The notes under the pieces were generated by a model that worked only from the letters and a program-made list of their open reading frames with translations, did no database searches and was not told the DNA's origin. The position numbers and the translations under genes are program-made. A stretch of DNA of 64,000 nt from Polaromonas sp. (GTDB lineage: Bacteria > Pseudomonadota > Gammaproteobacteria > Burkholderiales > Burkholderiaceae_C), in assembly GCA_013297865.1 (NCBI GenBank), contig JAAFIP010000004.1:124001-188000 (forward strand), given 5' to 3'. This document shows positions 16,811 through 26,121 of this stretch, piece by piece. Position 1 is the first letter of the stretch. Each line of letters begins with the position of its first letter.

Positions 16811-17272
16811 GTGGACCTGGTGCTATGGCGTCATGCTGAAGCCAACGAGGCAGACCTGCCAAGTGCTGACTTGAGCAGGGAGCTGACGGCGCGTGGTCTC
16901 AAGCAAGCTATCCGCATGGCTGCATGGCTTGATCGGCAATTGCCTGAAAGCACCAAGATTTTCTCAAGCCCTGCTGTGCGCACGGACCAGACCGTGCGCA
17001 CCTTGGGGCGCAAGTACAAGCTGCGCAACGAGCTTTTGCCGGATGCCACAGTCGGCAGTCTGCTGGAGGTGGCCCAGTGGCCGGAGGTTGAAGGCACGGT
17101 GTTGCTGGTGGGTCATCAGCCGAGTCTGGGCAATCTGATCGCCCATCTGCTGGGGATCGAGTCCCAGCAGTGCGCTGTCAAAAAAGGTGCGGTCTGGTGG
17201 CTGCGCACCCGCGAACGTGCGGGTGTCCAGGAAACGGTGCTGCTGACCGTGCAAACCCCTGAATATCTGTAA
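16811..17272 (+). CDS. sixA: Phosphohistidine phosphatase SixA
   Basis: The protein has 153 residues. It starts with GTG, preceded by AAGGAG at a good distance. The histidine phosphatase signature RHAEA (RHG-type) is at about residue 7, and a second conserved catalytic His lies in LLVGHQPSL. SixA removes phosphate from phosphohistidine, classically on histidine phosphotransfer or PTS proteins. Location behind ppk1 and beside ppx is common in betaproteobacteria and suggests a link to phosphate control, though the target is unknown. Its stop is three bases from the convergent ppx stop. Confidence 0.9.
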   Translation: MDLVLWRHAEANEADLPSADLSRELTARGLKQAIRMAAWLDRQLPESTKIFSSPAVRTDQTVRTLGRKYKLRNELLPDATVGSLLEVAQWPEVEGTVLLVGHQPSLGNLIAHLLGIESQQCAVKKGAVWWLRTRERAGVQETVLLTVQTPEYL

Positions 17273-17275
17273 AAA

Positions 17276-18769
17276 CTAGGCCGTTGTGCTGACGCGCAGC
17301 TGGATGCCTGCTTTTTCCCAGGCCAGCACCTCTTCCATGAGCAAATGGGCCGACTGTGGATAGGCTTTTTGCCAGGCCGCACTGGTCTGCAGCCCATAGC
17401 CTTCAGGAGTTACCTTGAGTTTGAGGCTTGCGATATCAGGTGTCTGGCGCGCATGGCACACAATCACTGCCAGGCGCAGGGCCATCAGCTGGCGCACAAA
17501 ATCGATGTCCGCCAGGGTGTCGTTGAGTTTTTTCAGTTTGCCCCGGTGCCCATAGACCAACAGGCTCAAGCGATGCAGCTCGGTTTGTGCAAAGCCCGGC
17601 GCATCTGCATTGTCCAGAATATAGGCGCCGTGCTTGTGGTAGTCGGTATGCGAAATGCGAGCGCCGATTTCGTGAACTTGCGCTGCCCAGCGCGCCTTGC
17701 GCAGCAGGCGCTCACGATGTGCCTGTGGCGCGTCATTCACCAAAAATTTCAGAAACTGGGTGGTTGCGTTGGCGACCCGTTCGCTGTGCGCAGCATCGAC
17801 GGCAAATTTTTTCGCCAGTCTCAGCACACTGCTGGAGCGCACATCGGTCACTTCCTCTTCGCGGTCTACCAGATCAAACAGCAGCCCGTGGCGAAGTGCG
17901 CCGCTGGCTACCGTCATCTGGTCAATGTCCAACAGATCAAACAGTGCACGCAAAATGGCCAGACCTCCGCCAATGACTGCGCGGCGCTCTTCTTTGAGTC
18001 CAGGCAAATCGACCTTGTCAATATGCCCGGCCCGCAGCAGGGTGTCGTACAGCCACTGCAGGCCCGAGCGTGTGATGATGCCCGTGTCGAAATCCTTGGC
18101 CGCCAGAATCTCGGCTACTGCGCCGACAGTGCCCGAGGATCCGTAGCAAATATCCCATTGCTGCGTGTTGAAACTACCGGTGATTTCGTCCAGGATGGCC
18201 TTGGCAGCGACCTGTGCGTTTTGAAAGCTGTTGATGTCCAGGCGTCCATTGGCAAAGTACTTCATGGACCAGGCCACGCTGCCCAGGCGATAGGACTCGG
18301 TTTTGTGCGATTGGTAGCCTTGCCCCAAAATCAGTTCTGTCGATCGTCCGCCAATGTCGATGACCAAACGCTTTTCTGGCGACTGGGGCAGCATATGGGC
18401 CACACCCACATAGATCAGCCGCGCTTCCTCGCGACCGGAGATGACATCAATGGGAAACCCAAGCATCTGGTTCGCCTGGTTGAGAAACAGGTCGCGGTTG
18501 CGGGCTTCACGTAAAGTTTGCGTGGCCACAGCGCGCACCTGACTGCGTTTGAACCCCCCCAAACGCTCAGAAAACCGGGCCAAACAGTCCCAGCCGCGCT
18601 GCATGGCTTCCTGGGATAAATTGCGTTCGCTGTCCAGGCCGTTGCCCTGGCGCACGGTTTCCTTGATGTATTCCACACGCTGCACGTGTCCGTGGTCCAG
18701 CCGCCCAATCTCCAGCCGGAAACTGTTGGAGCCCAGGTCAATTGCTGCGAGGAGTGTGCCGTCTTGCAT
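17276..18769 (-). CDS. ppx: Exopolyphosphatase (Ppx/GppA family)
   Basis: The protein has 497 residues. The N-terminal ASKHA ATPase-like domain begins LLAAIDLGSNSFRLEIGR, with a second phosphate loop VIDIGGRSTELILG (about residue 140) and YGSSGTVGAV. The C-terminal part is an HD-like helical domain with KARWAAQVHEIG and HKHGAYIL. It hydrolyses terminal phosphate from polyphosphate, and GppA activity on pppGpp is also possible. The ATG at 18769 is preferred over a TTG seven codons upstream. It converges on sixA with almost no intergenic space. No Pho half-sites were found upstream. Confidence 0.93.
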   Translation of the reverse strand: MQDGTLLAAIDLGSNSFRLEIGRLDHGHVQRVEYIKETVRQGNGLDSERNLSQEAMQRGWDCLARFSERLGGFKRSQVRAVATQTLREARNRDLFLNQANQMLGFPIDVISGREEARLIYVGVAHMLPQSPEKRLVIDIGGRSTELILGQGYQSHKTESYRLGSVAWSMKYFANGRLDINSFQNAQVAAKAILDEITGSFNTQQWDICYGSSGTVGAVAEILAAKDFDTGIITRSGLQWLYDTLLRAGHIDKVDLPGLKEERRAVIGGGLAILRALFDLLDIDQMTVASGALRHGLLFDLVDREEEVTDVRSSSVLRLAKKFAVDAAHSERVANATTQFLKFLVNDAPQAHRERLLRKARWAAQVHEIGARISHTDYHKHGAYILDNADAPGFAQTELHRLSLLVYGHRGKLKKLNDTLADIDFVRQLMALRLAVIVCHARQTPDIASLKLKVTPEGYGLQTSAAWQKAYPQSAHLLMEEVLAWEKAGIQLRVSTTA

Positions 18770-18889
18770 AAGTGCGGGTGTAAATATCAATCAAGCATAG
18801 CATCAGCCATGCCACGGACTGGCACACTCAGCAAAATTTCGCAAGATCGCCCCTGGCGATCAGCCTATCGCTGTTTGGACGGTCTGCGC

Positions 18890-19390
18890 TTACCTTTTCA
18901 CCGGCGGAATCAATACACGGTCTACGATGTGCACCACGCCGTTGGTGGCGTTGATGTCGGCCTTTTGTACCAGGGCTTCTTCCACCACAACAAAATCACC
19001 CGCTTTGGACAAAGCCACATTGCTGCCTTGAACTGTCTTCACAGAGCTGGTTTTGACCTCACCTGCCATGGCCTTGGCGGGCAAAACGTGAAAAGTCAAA
19101 ACTTCTTTCAGGCGCTCAGGGTTGGCAGAAATTTCATCCAGAGTCTTCTGTGGCACAGCTTTGAATGCATCGTTACTGGGCGCAAACACAGTAAAACTGC
19201 CACTGCCGTTGAGCGTATTGGTAAGCCCCGCCTTGGTGATCAAGCTGCTCAAGGTACTGAGTTCCGGCGTTGCCGAGATCGTGCTTGCTACGGGTTGTGG
19301 ATTAGGCACACTGGCGCAGCCGGACACGATGAAAGCGAAAGCTGAGCACAATGCGATGGAATGACGGCGGGAAAATTGCAGGACGTGCAT
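18890..19390 (-). CDS. Fasciclin-domain lipoprotein
   Basis: The protein has 166 residues. A signal peptide ends in a lipobox (FIVSGCAS), so the mature protein should be lipid-anchored in the envelope. One FAS1 domain follows, with the H1 signature GSFTVFAPSNDAFKAVP and the H2 signature NATNGVVHIVDRVLIPP. FAS1 domains mediate adhesion or ligand binding, and the bacterial lipoprotein forms are largely uncharacterised. A four-unit Pho box lies about 70 bases upstream on the same strand, so it is probably induced by phosphate limitation. Confidence 0.9.
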   Translation of the reverse strand: MHVLQFSRRHSIALCSAFAFIVSGCASVPNPQPVASTISATPELSTLSSLITKAGLTNTLNGSGSFTVFAPSNDAFKAVPQKTLDEISANPERLKEVLTFHVLPAKAMAGEVKTSSVKTVQGSNVALSKAGDFVVVEEALVQKADINATNGVVHIVDRVLIPPVKR

Positions 19391-19457
19391 AAAAACCTTT
19401 CTCTGTGTTCCAGATGACTTCTTGGGGTGCTGAGAAGCCTGAATTTATATCCGCGAC

Positions 19458-19497
19458 GTGACAATTTCATGACCTAATAATGAATATTCAGTGACAG
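19458..19497 (-). promoter_or_regulatory. Tandem Pho box upstream of the fasciclin gene
   Basis: Read on the minus strand, four heptamers follow with exact 11-base period: CTGTCAC, TATTCAT, AGGTCAT and TTGTCAC. The first and last are near-perfect Pho half-sites. The array points toward the fasciclin gene and lies 25 bases from the separate plus-strand Pho box of pstS. Confidence 0.75.
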
Positions 19498-19521
19498 ATC
19501 ATGGTTTTCCTGCGAGGATGA

Positions 19522-19539
19522 ATGTCACAACAGTGTCAT
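19522..19539 (+). promoter_or_regulatory. Pho box of the pst operon
   Basis: ATGTCAC-AACA-GTGTCAT is a direct repeat of two Pho half-sites with the standard 4-base spacer, 66 bases upstream of the pstS start codon. Confidence 0.85.
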
Positions 19540-19604
19540 ATACCACCCCTACATTAGGTCCAACGATCTGGCCGCTAGGCGGTATTTTTTGACAAGGTGC
19601 ATAT

Positions 19605-20642
19605 ATGAAACGATTTGCTACGAAATTTACGTGGGCTGTAATGGCCACTGCTTTGACCGCGGGTGCCGCCTGGGCACAAGAGGTCACTGGTGCAGGCGCA
19701 ACCTTTCCAGCGCCTTTGTACGCCAAGTGGGCATCTGAATACAACAAGTCCACCGGGGTAAAAATCAATTACCAGTCTGTGGGTTCTGGGGCAGGTTTAC
19801 GCCAGATCGAAGCCAAAACAGTGGACTTTGGCGCCTCTGATATGCCTTTGAAAGATGAGGAACTCAAAGCCAAAAACCTGGTGCAGTTCCCTACCGTGAT
19901 TGGCGGTGTCGTGCCCGTGGTCAACATCAAGGGCATTCAGCCCGGTCAAATGAAGCTTAACGGCCAGGTTCTGGGTGATATTTATCTGGGCAAGATCACC
20001 AAGTGGAATGATCCAGCCATCAAGGCACTCAATCCCACCCTGCCACTGCCTGATGCAGCCATCTCACCCGTGCGTCGTGCAGATGGCTCTGGCACCAGCT
20101 TCATCTTTACGAATTACCTGTCCAAAGTTAACGCAGAGTGGAAAAGCAAGGTCGGCGAAGGTACCGCGGTCAATTGGCCTACGGGCGCAGGCGGCAAGGG
20201 CAATGAAGGTGTGGCGGCATTTGTCGGTCGTCTGCCTAACTCCATTGGCTACGTCGAGTACGCCTATGTCAAGCAAAACAAGATGGTGTATGCGCAAATG
20301 CAAAACCAGGCAGGGGTTTTTGTGTCGCCAGACGACACGGCTTTCAAGGCTGCAGCAGCGGGCGCTGACTGGAACAAGTCTTTCTACCAAATTCTCACTA
20401 ACCAACCCGGTCAGACCAGCTGGCCCATCAGTGGCGCAACCTTTATTTTGATGCAAAAATCGCAGGATAAACCCGTCAACGCTGCTGCAACATTGAAGTT
20501 CTTCACGTGGGCTTATGCCAATGGCGACAAAATGGCCGATGATCTGGACTATGTGCCGATGCCAGACGCAGTCATTGGTGCCATCGAGAAGTCTTGGGCA
20601 GATATCAAGGAAGCTTCTGGCAAACCCATAGCCTTCAAGTAA
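19605..20642 (+). CDS. pstS: Phosphate ABC transporter substrate-binding protein PstS
   Basis: The protein has 345 residues. A Sec signal peptide is cleaved after GAAWA, and the mature protein begins [18 protein letters not shown], the PstS signature. Phosphate-binding parts are visible as [19 protein letters not shown] and [12 protein letters not shown]. It captures phosphate in the periplasm for the PstCAB permease. A Pho box lies upstream and a strong hairpin lies directly after its stop codon, before pstC. Confidence 0.97.
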   Translation: MKRFATKFTWAVMATALTAGAAWAQEVTGAGATFPAPLYAKWASEYNKSTGVKINYQSVGSGAGLRQIEAKTVDFGASDMPLKDEELKAKNLVQFPTVIGGVVPVVNIKGIQPGQMKLNGQVLGDIYLGKITKWNDPAIKALNPTLPLPDAAISPVRRADGSGTSFIFTNYLSKVNAEWKSKVGEGTAVNWPTGAGGKGNEGVAAFVGRLPNSIGYVEYAYVKQNKMVYAQMQNQAGVFVSPDDTAFKAAAAGADWNKSFYQILTNQPGQTSWPISGATFILMQKSQDKPVNAAATLKFFTWAYANGDKMADDLDYVPMPDAVIGAIEKSWADIKEASGKPIAFK

Positions 20643-20652
20643 ATTTCACCCG

Positions 20653-20673
20653 CAGACGGCCGTGTGCCGTCTG
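20653..20673 (+). terminator. Intercistronic hairpin between pstS and pstC
   Basis: CAGACGGC-CGTGT-GCCGTCTG is a perfect 8-base-pair stem without a U run. It is more likely an mRNA-stabilising or attenuating structure that favours pstS than a full terminator. Confidence 0.6.
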
Positions 20674-20694
20674 TTGACTTTCGGTAAGCAGTAT

Positions 20695-21660
20695 ATGAAT
20701 AACACTTCAACACTCAAATTACCCAAATCCGGCGGTGGACTGGACAGATTATTCGCCTGGACCGCCCAAGGCGCTGCTTACCTCACCTTGTCCCTGCTGG
20801 TTGGCATACTGCTTTCGCTGGTGTTTGGCGCATGGCCTGCCATTGAAAAATATGGACTCAGTTTTTTGACCCGCAGCGTCTGGGACCCCGTGCAAAACGA
20901 TTACGGTGGTCTGGTGATGATTTACGGCACCGTGTCGACCTCGTTGATTGCCCTGGTCATTGCCATCCCCGTGAGTTTTGGTATTGCGTTGTTTCTCACT
21001 GAACTTTCGCCATCATGGCTGAAGAGACCGCTGGGTACCGCCATTGAGTTACTGGCTGCGATCCCGTCGATTGTGTATGGCATGTGGGGGCTGCTGGTTT
21101 TTGGCCCGATCCTCTCTACTTATGTGCAGCAGCCGCTGCAATCGGCTTTTGGCAATGTCCCCGTGCTCGGAGCCTTGGTGTCTGGCCCGCCAGTAGGCAT
21201 TGGTATCCTGAGCGCAGGCATCATCTTGGCCATCATGATCATTCCCTTCATTGCGGCGGTGATGCGTGACGTATTTGAAGTCACACCTCCCTTGCTCAAG
21301 GAGTCTGCCTATGGTTTGGGCTCCACCACCTGGGAGGTGATGTGGAAAGTAGTGTTGCCGTACACCAAGGCGGGTGTGGTGGGAGGCATCATGCTGGGCC
21401 TGGGCCGTGCACTTGGCGAGACCATGGCGATCACATTTGTGATCGGCAACATGAACCAGCTCGACTCGTTGAGCCTGTTCCAGGCAGCCAACAGCATTAC
21501 CTCTGCGCTGGCTAATGAGTTTGCCGAAGCAGGCGAGGGCCTGCACCAGGCCTCATTGATCTATCTCGGGTTGGTGCTGTTCTTCATCACCTTTGTGGTG
21601 CTGGCCTTGTCCAAACTGCTGCTGTCGCAGCTCAGAAAAGCAGAAGGTACCAAATCATGA
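20695..21660 (+). CDS. pstC: Phosphate ABC transporter permease PstC
   Basis: The protein has 321 residues and six membrane helices. The permease loop that docks to the ATPase reads [20 protein letters not shown] followed by [14 protein letters not shown], which is typical for PstC. The ATG at 20695 is chosen over in-frame codons 11 positions upstream because the family alignment begins there. Its stop overlaps the pstA start by four bases. Confidence 0.96.
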   Translation: MNNTSTLKLPKSGGGLDRLFAWTAQGAAYLTLSLLVGILLSLVFGAWPAIEKYGLSFLTRSVWDPVQNDYGGLVMIYGTVSTSLIALVIAIPVSFGIALFLTELSPSWLKRPLGTAIELLAAIPSIVYGMWGLLVFGPILSTYVQQPLQSAFGNVPVLGALVSGPPVGIGILSAGIILAIMIIPFIAAVMRDVFEVTPPLLKESAYGLGSTTWEVMWKVVLPYTKAGVVGGIMLGLGRALGETMAITFVIGNMNQLDSLSLFQAANSITSALANEFAEAGEGLHQASLIYLGLVLFFITFVVLALSKLLLSQLRKAEGTKS

Positions 21661-22556
21661 GTGCCGTCATTCGTTCAACGTCCACCAGGCTCGTGGACCA
21701 AAAAGCTGCAGAACACATGCGGCTTGCCAAATTCGCCAAGAGAAAACTGATCAATCAAATAGCCTTGATCCTGTCGCTCAGTGCCATGCTGTTCGGTCTG
21801 TTTTGGTTGGCGTGGATTTTGTGGGAAACACTGGTTCTGGGCATTTCGGGATTGAGCCTGGCCACTTTCACCCAGATGACGCCTCCGCCGAACGAAGTGG
21901 GGGGCTTGGCCAATGCATTGTGGGGATCGTTCTTGATGGTCTCGCTGGCTACGTTTGTCGGCACGCCCATAGGAATCATGGCGGGTATCTATCTGGCTGA
22001 ATACGGAACCAAAAGCCGTTTGGCTTCCGTCACACGGTTCGTTAACGATATCCTGCTGTCTGCTCCCAGTATTGTGATCGGACTGTTTGTCTATGCCGTG
22101 GTGGTCTCAAAATTTAAAACATTCAGTGGCGCTGCAGGCATCATGGCGCTGGCGCTGATTGTGATACCGGTAGTGATTCGTACGACAGAAAACATGCTTG
22201 CACTGGTACCAGCGGGTTTGCGTGAGGCTGCCTACGCTTTGGGTTCGCCCAAGTGGAAGGTGATTACCAGCATCACGCTGCGTGCGTCGCGCGCAGGTGT
22301 TGTCACGGGAGTGCTGCTGGCGGTAGCACGTATTGCGGGCGAAACAGCCCCTTTGTTGTTCACGGCACTGAGTAACCAGTTCTGGACCTCAAGCCTGGGT
22401 GAGCCCATGGCGAGCCTGCCAGTGACCATTTTCAAATTTGCCATGAGCCCCTATGAAAACTGGCAGAAGCTGGCATGGGCGGGCGTTCTCATCATCACGG
22501 TTGCCGTTCTGGGGCTCAACATCCTGGCGCGTGTGCTTACAAGGAATAAACACTAA
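21657..22556 (+). CDS. pstA: Phosphate ABC transporter permease PstA
   Basis: The protein has 299 residues with six membrane helices. The coupling motif is [20 protein letters not shown], followed by [15 protein letters not shown], which is diagnostic of PstA. It pairs with PstC to form the phosphate channel in the inner membrane. The start overlaps pstC by ATGA and pstB follows after one base, so the genes are tightly coupled. Confidence 0.96.
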   Translation: MSAVIRSTSTRLVDQKAAEHMRLAKFAKRKLINQIALILSLSAMLFGLFWLAWILWETLVLGISGLSLATFTQMTPPPNEVGGLANALWGSFLMVSLATFVGTPIGIMAGIYLAEYGTKSRLASVTRFVNDILLSAPSIVIGLFVYAVVVSKFKTFSGAAGIMALALIVIPVVIRTTENMLALVPAGLREAAYALGSPKWKVITSITLRASRAGVVTGVLLAVARIAGETAPLLFTALSNQFWTSSLGEPMASLPVTIFKFAMSPYENWQKLAWAGVLIITVAVLGLNILARVLTRNKH

Positions 22557-22557
22557 T

Positions 22558-23349
22558 ATGGACACTATAACTGTCAGCCCGGGATTGGCTTCTGAAACCG
22601 CCAAACTGCATGTGCGGGACTTGAATTTTTACTATGGCAAGTTCCATGCGCTGAAAGCCATCAACCTCACCATCCCCGAGAAGAAGGTCACTGCATTTAT
22701 CGGACCATCAGGCTGTGGTAAATCCACCTTGCTGCGTACCTTCAACCGCATGTTTGAGTTGTATCCCGAGCAGCGCGCAACGGGCGAGATCGTGATGGAT
22801 GGCGAAAATCTGCTGACCAGCAAATCGGACGTGGCACTGATACGCGCCAAGATCGGCATGGTCTTTCAAAAGCCCACACCCTTCCCCATGTCGATCTATG
22901 ACAATATTGCGTTCGGCGTCAAGCTTTTTGAAAACCTTGGTGCCAGCGATATGGATGACCGGGTGGAATGGGCTTTGCGCAAGGCTGCCTTGTGGGGCGA
23001 GGTCAAGGACAAGCTGGGGCAAAGCGGCAGTGGCCTGTCGGGCGGTCAGCAGCAGCGCCTGTGCATCGCACGCGGCATTGCCATCAAACCGCAAGTACTT
23101 TTGCTGGATGAACCATGCTCTGCGTTGGACCCCATCTCCACAGCCAAGATTGAAGAGCTGATTGCAGAGCTCAAAAGCGAATACACCGTGGTGATCGTGA
23201 CCCACAACATGCAGCAGGCAGCGCGCTGCAGTGACTACACCGCGTATATGTATTTGGGTGATTTGATGGAATTTGGTGCTACCGAACAGCTGTTTTTCAA
23301 GCCCACACGCAAAGAGACTGAAGACTACATTACTGGCCGTTTCGGTTAA
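22558..23349 (+). CDS. pstB: Phosphate ABC transporter ATP-binding protein PstB
   Basis: The protein has 263 residues. ABC motifs are complete: Walker [11 protein letters not shown]-loop [11 protein letters not shown], signature [10 protein letters not shown], Walker [14 protein letters not shown] and the switch His in VTHNM. The sequence [20 protein letters not shown] is typical of PstB. The ATG at 22558 follows the pstA stop by one base; the frame runs further upstream but only inside pstA. Confidence 0.97.
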   Translation: MDTITVSPGLASETAKLHVRDLNFYYGKFHALKAINLTIPEKKVTAFIGPSGCGKSTLLRTFNRMFELYPEQRATGEIVMDGENLLTSKSDVALIRAKIGMVFQKPTPFPMSIYDNIAFGVKLFENLGASDMDDRVEWALRKAALWGEVKDKLGQSGSGLSGGQQQRLCIARGIAIKPQVLLLDEPCSALDPISTAKIEELIAELKSEYTVVIVTHNMQQAARCSDYTAYMYLGDLMEFGATEQLFFKPTRKETEDYITGRFG

Positions 23350-23370
23350 GCAGACTAGGAAGGATTGCAT

Positions 23371-24072
23371 ATGTCAGATAAACATCTCTCTACCCAATTC
23401 GATGCAGACTTGAATGCCCTGTCTGCCCGGCTGATGGAAATGGCTGGTCTGGTAGAGGCTCAGACGCGCGACGCCATTGAAGCGTTGACGCATTTCAACA
23501 ATGAGGTGGCAGACCGCGTCATCGAAGCGGAGGAGCGGGTCAATGCCATGGAAGTGCAGATTGACCGCGAGCTCAATTCCATCATCGGACGGCGCCAGCC
23601 CACTGCACGCGATCTGCGTCTGTTGATGGCCATTTCACGCATGACTGCCAACCTGGAGCGTGCAGGTGATGAGGCACAGAAAATTGCACGCATGGTCAAA
23701 AGCATGATTGCCAGCGGCTCAACGCGCTCGCTGCCGGTACGTGAGCTGCATGTGGCGGTCGAGCTGGCGGCGGGCTTGTTGCGCAAATCGCTCGACGCAT
23801 TTGCGCGCCTGGACACACAGGCTGCAGTGGCCATCCTGAAGGAAGATGATTTGATAGACCGCGAATTTGGCGGGTTCGTGCGCAAACTGGTTACCTACAT
23901 GATGGAAGACCCGCGCATGATTTCGCCCAGCCTGGATTTGCTGTTTGTGGCCAAAGCCATTGAGCGGATCGGAGACCACGCCAAAAATATTGCGGAATCC
24001 ATTATCTATGTGGTCAAAGGCACCGATGTACGCCATACCCCCATGGATCAAATTGAGTCAGTGGTGAATTAA
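23371..24072 (+). CDS. phoU: Phosphate signalling protein PhoU
   Basis: The protein has 233 residues, all alpha-helical, with two PhoU repeats. Each repeat contains an E/D-rich helix (ERVNAMEVQIDRELNSII and KEDDLIDREFGGFV). The closing IERIGDHAKNIAESIIYVVKG is the family signature. PhoU links PstSCAB to PhoR and holds the kinase off when phosphate is plentiful. The start at 23371 has AGGAAGGA upstream. phoB begins on the base after the phoU stop. Confidence 0.96.
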   Translation: MSDKHLSTQFDADLNALSARLMEMAGLVEAQTRDAIEALTHFNNEVADRVIEAEERVNAMEVQIDRELNSIIGRRQPTARDLRLLMAISRMTANLERAGDEAQKIARMVKSMIASGSTRSLPVRELHVAVELAAGLLRKSLDAFARLDTQAAVAILKEDDLIDREFGGFVRKLVTYMMEDPRMISPSLDLLFVAKAIERIGDHAKNIAESIIYVVKGTDVRHTPMDQIESVVN

Positions 24073-24771
24073 ATGAAGCCATCCCGCGTTTTGATTGTTG
24101 AGGATGAACCGGCGATCTCTGAATTGATCGCGATCAATCTGAGACATCATGGTTTTGAGCCCATCATTGCAGGTGATGGCGAGCAGGCCCAGCGTGAACT
24201 CGATGCAGTGCTGCCCGATGTGATCCTGCTGGACTGGATGCTGCCCACCAGCAGTGGCATCTCGCTGGCACGCAAATGGCGCAGTGACTCGCGCACACGC
24301 GCCGTACCCATCCTGATGCTGACAGCGCGCAGCGATGAGCCCGACAAAGTCCAGGGCTTGGACGCTGGCGCGGATGATTACATTACCAAGCCATTCTCAA
24401 CTCAGGAGCTGATGGCACGTATCCGTGCAGTGCTTCGCAGGCGGGCGCCAGAGCAGGTGACGGGCCAATTGCTGATTGGTGCACTGAGTCTGGACGGCGC
24501 GACCCATCGCGTGGCCTACAAAGGCATTGAGCTCAAATTAGGGCCTACAGAATTCAAGCTGTTGAACTATTTGATGACTTATCCCGAACGTGTACACAGC
24601 AGAGCGCAGCTGCTTGACAAGGTGTGGGGTGACCATGTGTTTATTGAAGAGCGCACGGTGGATGTTCATGTCAAACGCTTGCGCGAGGCGCTGGGCCAGG
24701 CAGGCACCATGGTGGAAACCGTGCGTGGCGCGGGTTATAGGCTGACCGTCATGGCACCTGCTGCAGCCTGA
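24073..24771 (+). CDS. phoB: Phosphate response regulator PhoB
   Basis: The protein has 232 residues. The receiver domain has VEDEP near the start, the phosphoacceptor Asp in ILLDWMLP (about residue 54), the Thr in LMLTARS and the Lys in DDYITKPFS. The C-terminal winged-helix OmpR domain has LGPTEFKLLNYLMTYPERV and ERTVDVHVKRLREAL. It binds Pho boxes, four of which are seen in this window. It abuts phoU with no gap and is followed by phoR. Confidence 0.97.
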   Translation: MKPSRVLIVEDEPAISELIAINLRHHGFEPIIAGDGEQAQRELDAVLPDVILLDWMLPTSSGISLARKWRSDSRTRAVPILMLTARSDEPDKVQGLDAGADDYITKPFSTQELMARIRAVLRRRAPEQVTGQLLIGALSLDGATHRVAYKGIELKLGPTEFKLLNYLMTYPERVHSRAQLLDKVWGDHVFIEERTVDVHVKRLREALGQAGTMVETVRGAGYRLTVMAPAAA

Positions 24772-24786
24772 GTCGTCAGTATCTCC

Positions 24787-26121
24787 ATGCTCTTTCGCTT
24801 TGCCACTTTCTTTATTGCCGGTTTTGCTGGTTTGCTGATTGTGGCGGGCCTGATCTCCAGAGAATACGCGGCCTGGGGCATTATTTTCGGTGTGGTGGTC
24901 TGGCTGCTGTGGGATGTGTGGCGTGCGCGAATTTTCGATTCGGCTCTGCGCGCTGCGCAGGGCGGCGATGCCCTGCCGTCGTACACGGGATGGTGGGGCA
25001 ATATGCTGGACCGCGTGCGCCGCATGCTGCGCAGCAAAAACGAAGAGGTTGCCGCCAGCGAACGGCGCATGACTGAATTTCTCTCTGCGATCCAGGCCTC
25101 GCCTACCGGCGTGGTATTGCTGGATGCAGCCCAGCGCATTGAGTGGTGCAATCAAACTGCGGCGCACCAACTAGGCCTGGATGTACAGCGCGATGTGCTA
25201 CAGCACATTGGCAATCTGGTGCGGCAGCCTGATTTTGCCAACTACCTTAGCGCAGGCAACTACGACCATGAAGTGGTGTTGGCAGCAGCCACCAGCAATG
25301 CGCAGCGGCCCATCAAAATATCTGTGCAATTGCACCCCTATGGCGAAGGCCGCAGGCTGATGCTCACGCGCGACGTCACGGCCTTGCAGCTGGCCGAAGC
25401 ACAGCGCCGTGACTTTGTAGCCAACGTCTCGCACGAAATCCGCACACCGCTTACCGTGCTCAGCGGATTCATTGAAACCCTGCAGAATCTGCCGTTGGAT
25501 GAAGCACAGCGCAATCGCTACCTGGGGCTGATGGCCCAGCAGTCCCAGCGCATGCAAGCCCTGGTCAGTGACCTGCTTACCTTGTCGCGGCTGGAAGGCA
25601 GCCCTGTGCCCAACGCGACGGACAAGGTGACTGTGAAAAGTCTGCTGGACCAATGTGAACAGGACGCCAGAGCCTTGATGCACATGGAGCCCAAGCTTCA
25701 AAACCATGCACTGCGCCTGCATTTTGGCTACGCACAGGAAAGCGATGAGGCCAGCGTGATCCTGGGCGCGCAGACCGAACTGCTCAGTGCAGCGGGCAAT
25801 CTGGTAAACAACGCCGTGCGCTATACGCCTGCAGGCGGCAAAGTCGATGTCCAATGGACGCTGCTGCAGGATGGACGGGGTGAGCTGCGTGTGATGGACA
25901 CTGGGCCTGGCATTGCGCCCGAACACCTGCCGCGCTTGACCGAGCGCTTTTACCGCGTGGACCGCAGCCGCTCCCGCGAGACGGGTGGCACAGGGCTGGG
26001 CCTGGCCATTACCAAACACGTAGCCCAGCGCCATGGTGGCGAACTGCGCATTGAATCTGTGGTCGGGCAGGGCAGTACATTCATACTGACGATTGGTGCG
26101 AACCGGATTCAGCCCCAGTGA
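24787..26121 (+). CDS. phoR: Phosphate sensor histidine kinase PhoR
   Basis: The protein has 444 residues. Two membrane helices lie near the N-terminus, separated by only a few residues, so there is no large sensing domain outside. A PAS domain follows (MTEFLSAIQASPTGVVLLD), then the H-box FVANVSHEIRTPLTVLSGFI, the N-box NLVNNAVRYTPAGG, and G-boxes DTGPGIAPEHL and GGTGLGLAITKHV. It phosphorylates PhoB when the Pst complex signals low phosphate. The last 41 bases overlap the convergent MATE gene. Confidence 0.96.
   Translation: MLFRFATFFIAGFAGLLIVAGLISREYAAWGIIFGVVVWLLWDVWRARIFDSALRAAQGGDALPSYTGWWGNMLDRVRRMLRSKNEEVAASERRMTEFLSAIQASPTGVVLLDAAQRIEWCNQTAAHQLGLDVQRDVLQHIGNLVRQPDFANYLSAGNYDHEVVLAAATSNAQRPIKISVQLHPYGEGRRLMLTRDVTALQLAEAQRRDFVANVSHEIRTPLTVLSGFIETLQNLPLDEAQRNRYLGLMAQQSQRMQALVSDLLTLSRLEGSPVPNATDKVTVKSLLDQCEQDARALMHMEPKLQNHALRLHFGYAQESDEASVILGAQTELLSAAGNLVNNAVRYTPAGGKVDVQWTLLQDGRGELRVMDTGPGIAPEHLPRLTERFYRVDRSRSRETGGTGLGLAITKHVAQRHGGELRIESVVGQGSTFILTIGANRIQPQ

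Noticed and set aside
17345-18514. A 389-codon plus-strand frame opposite ppx
   Set aside because: Shadow of a full-length exopolyphosphatase gene, with no recognisable domain.
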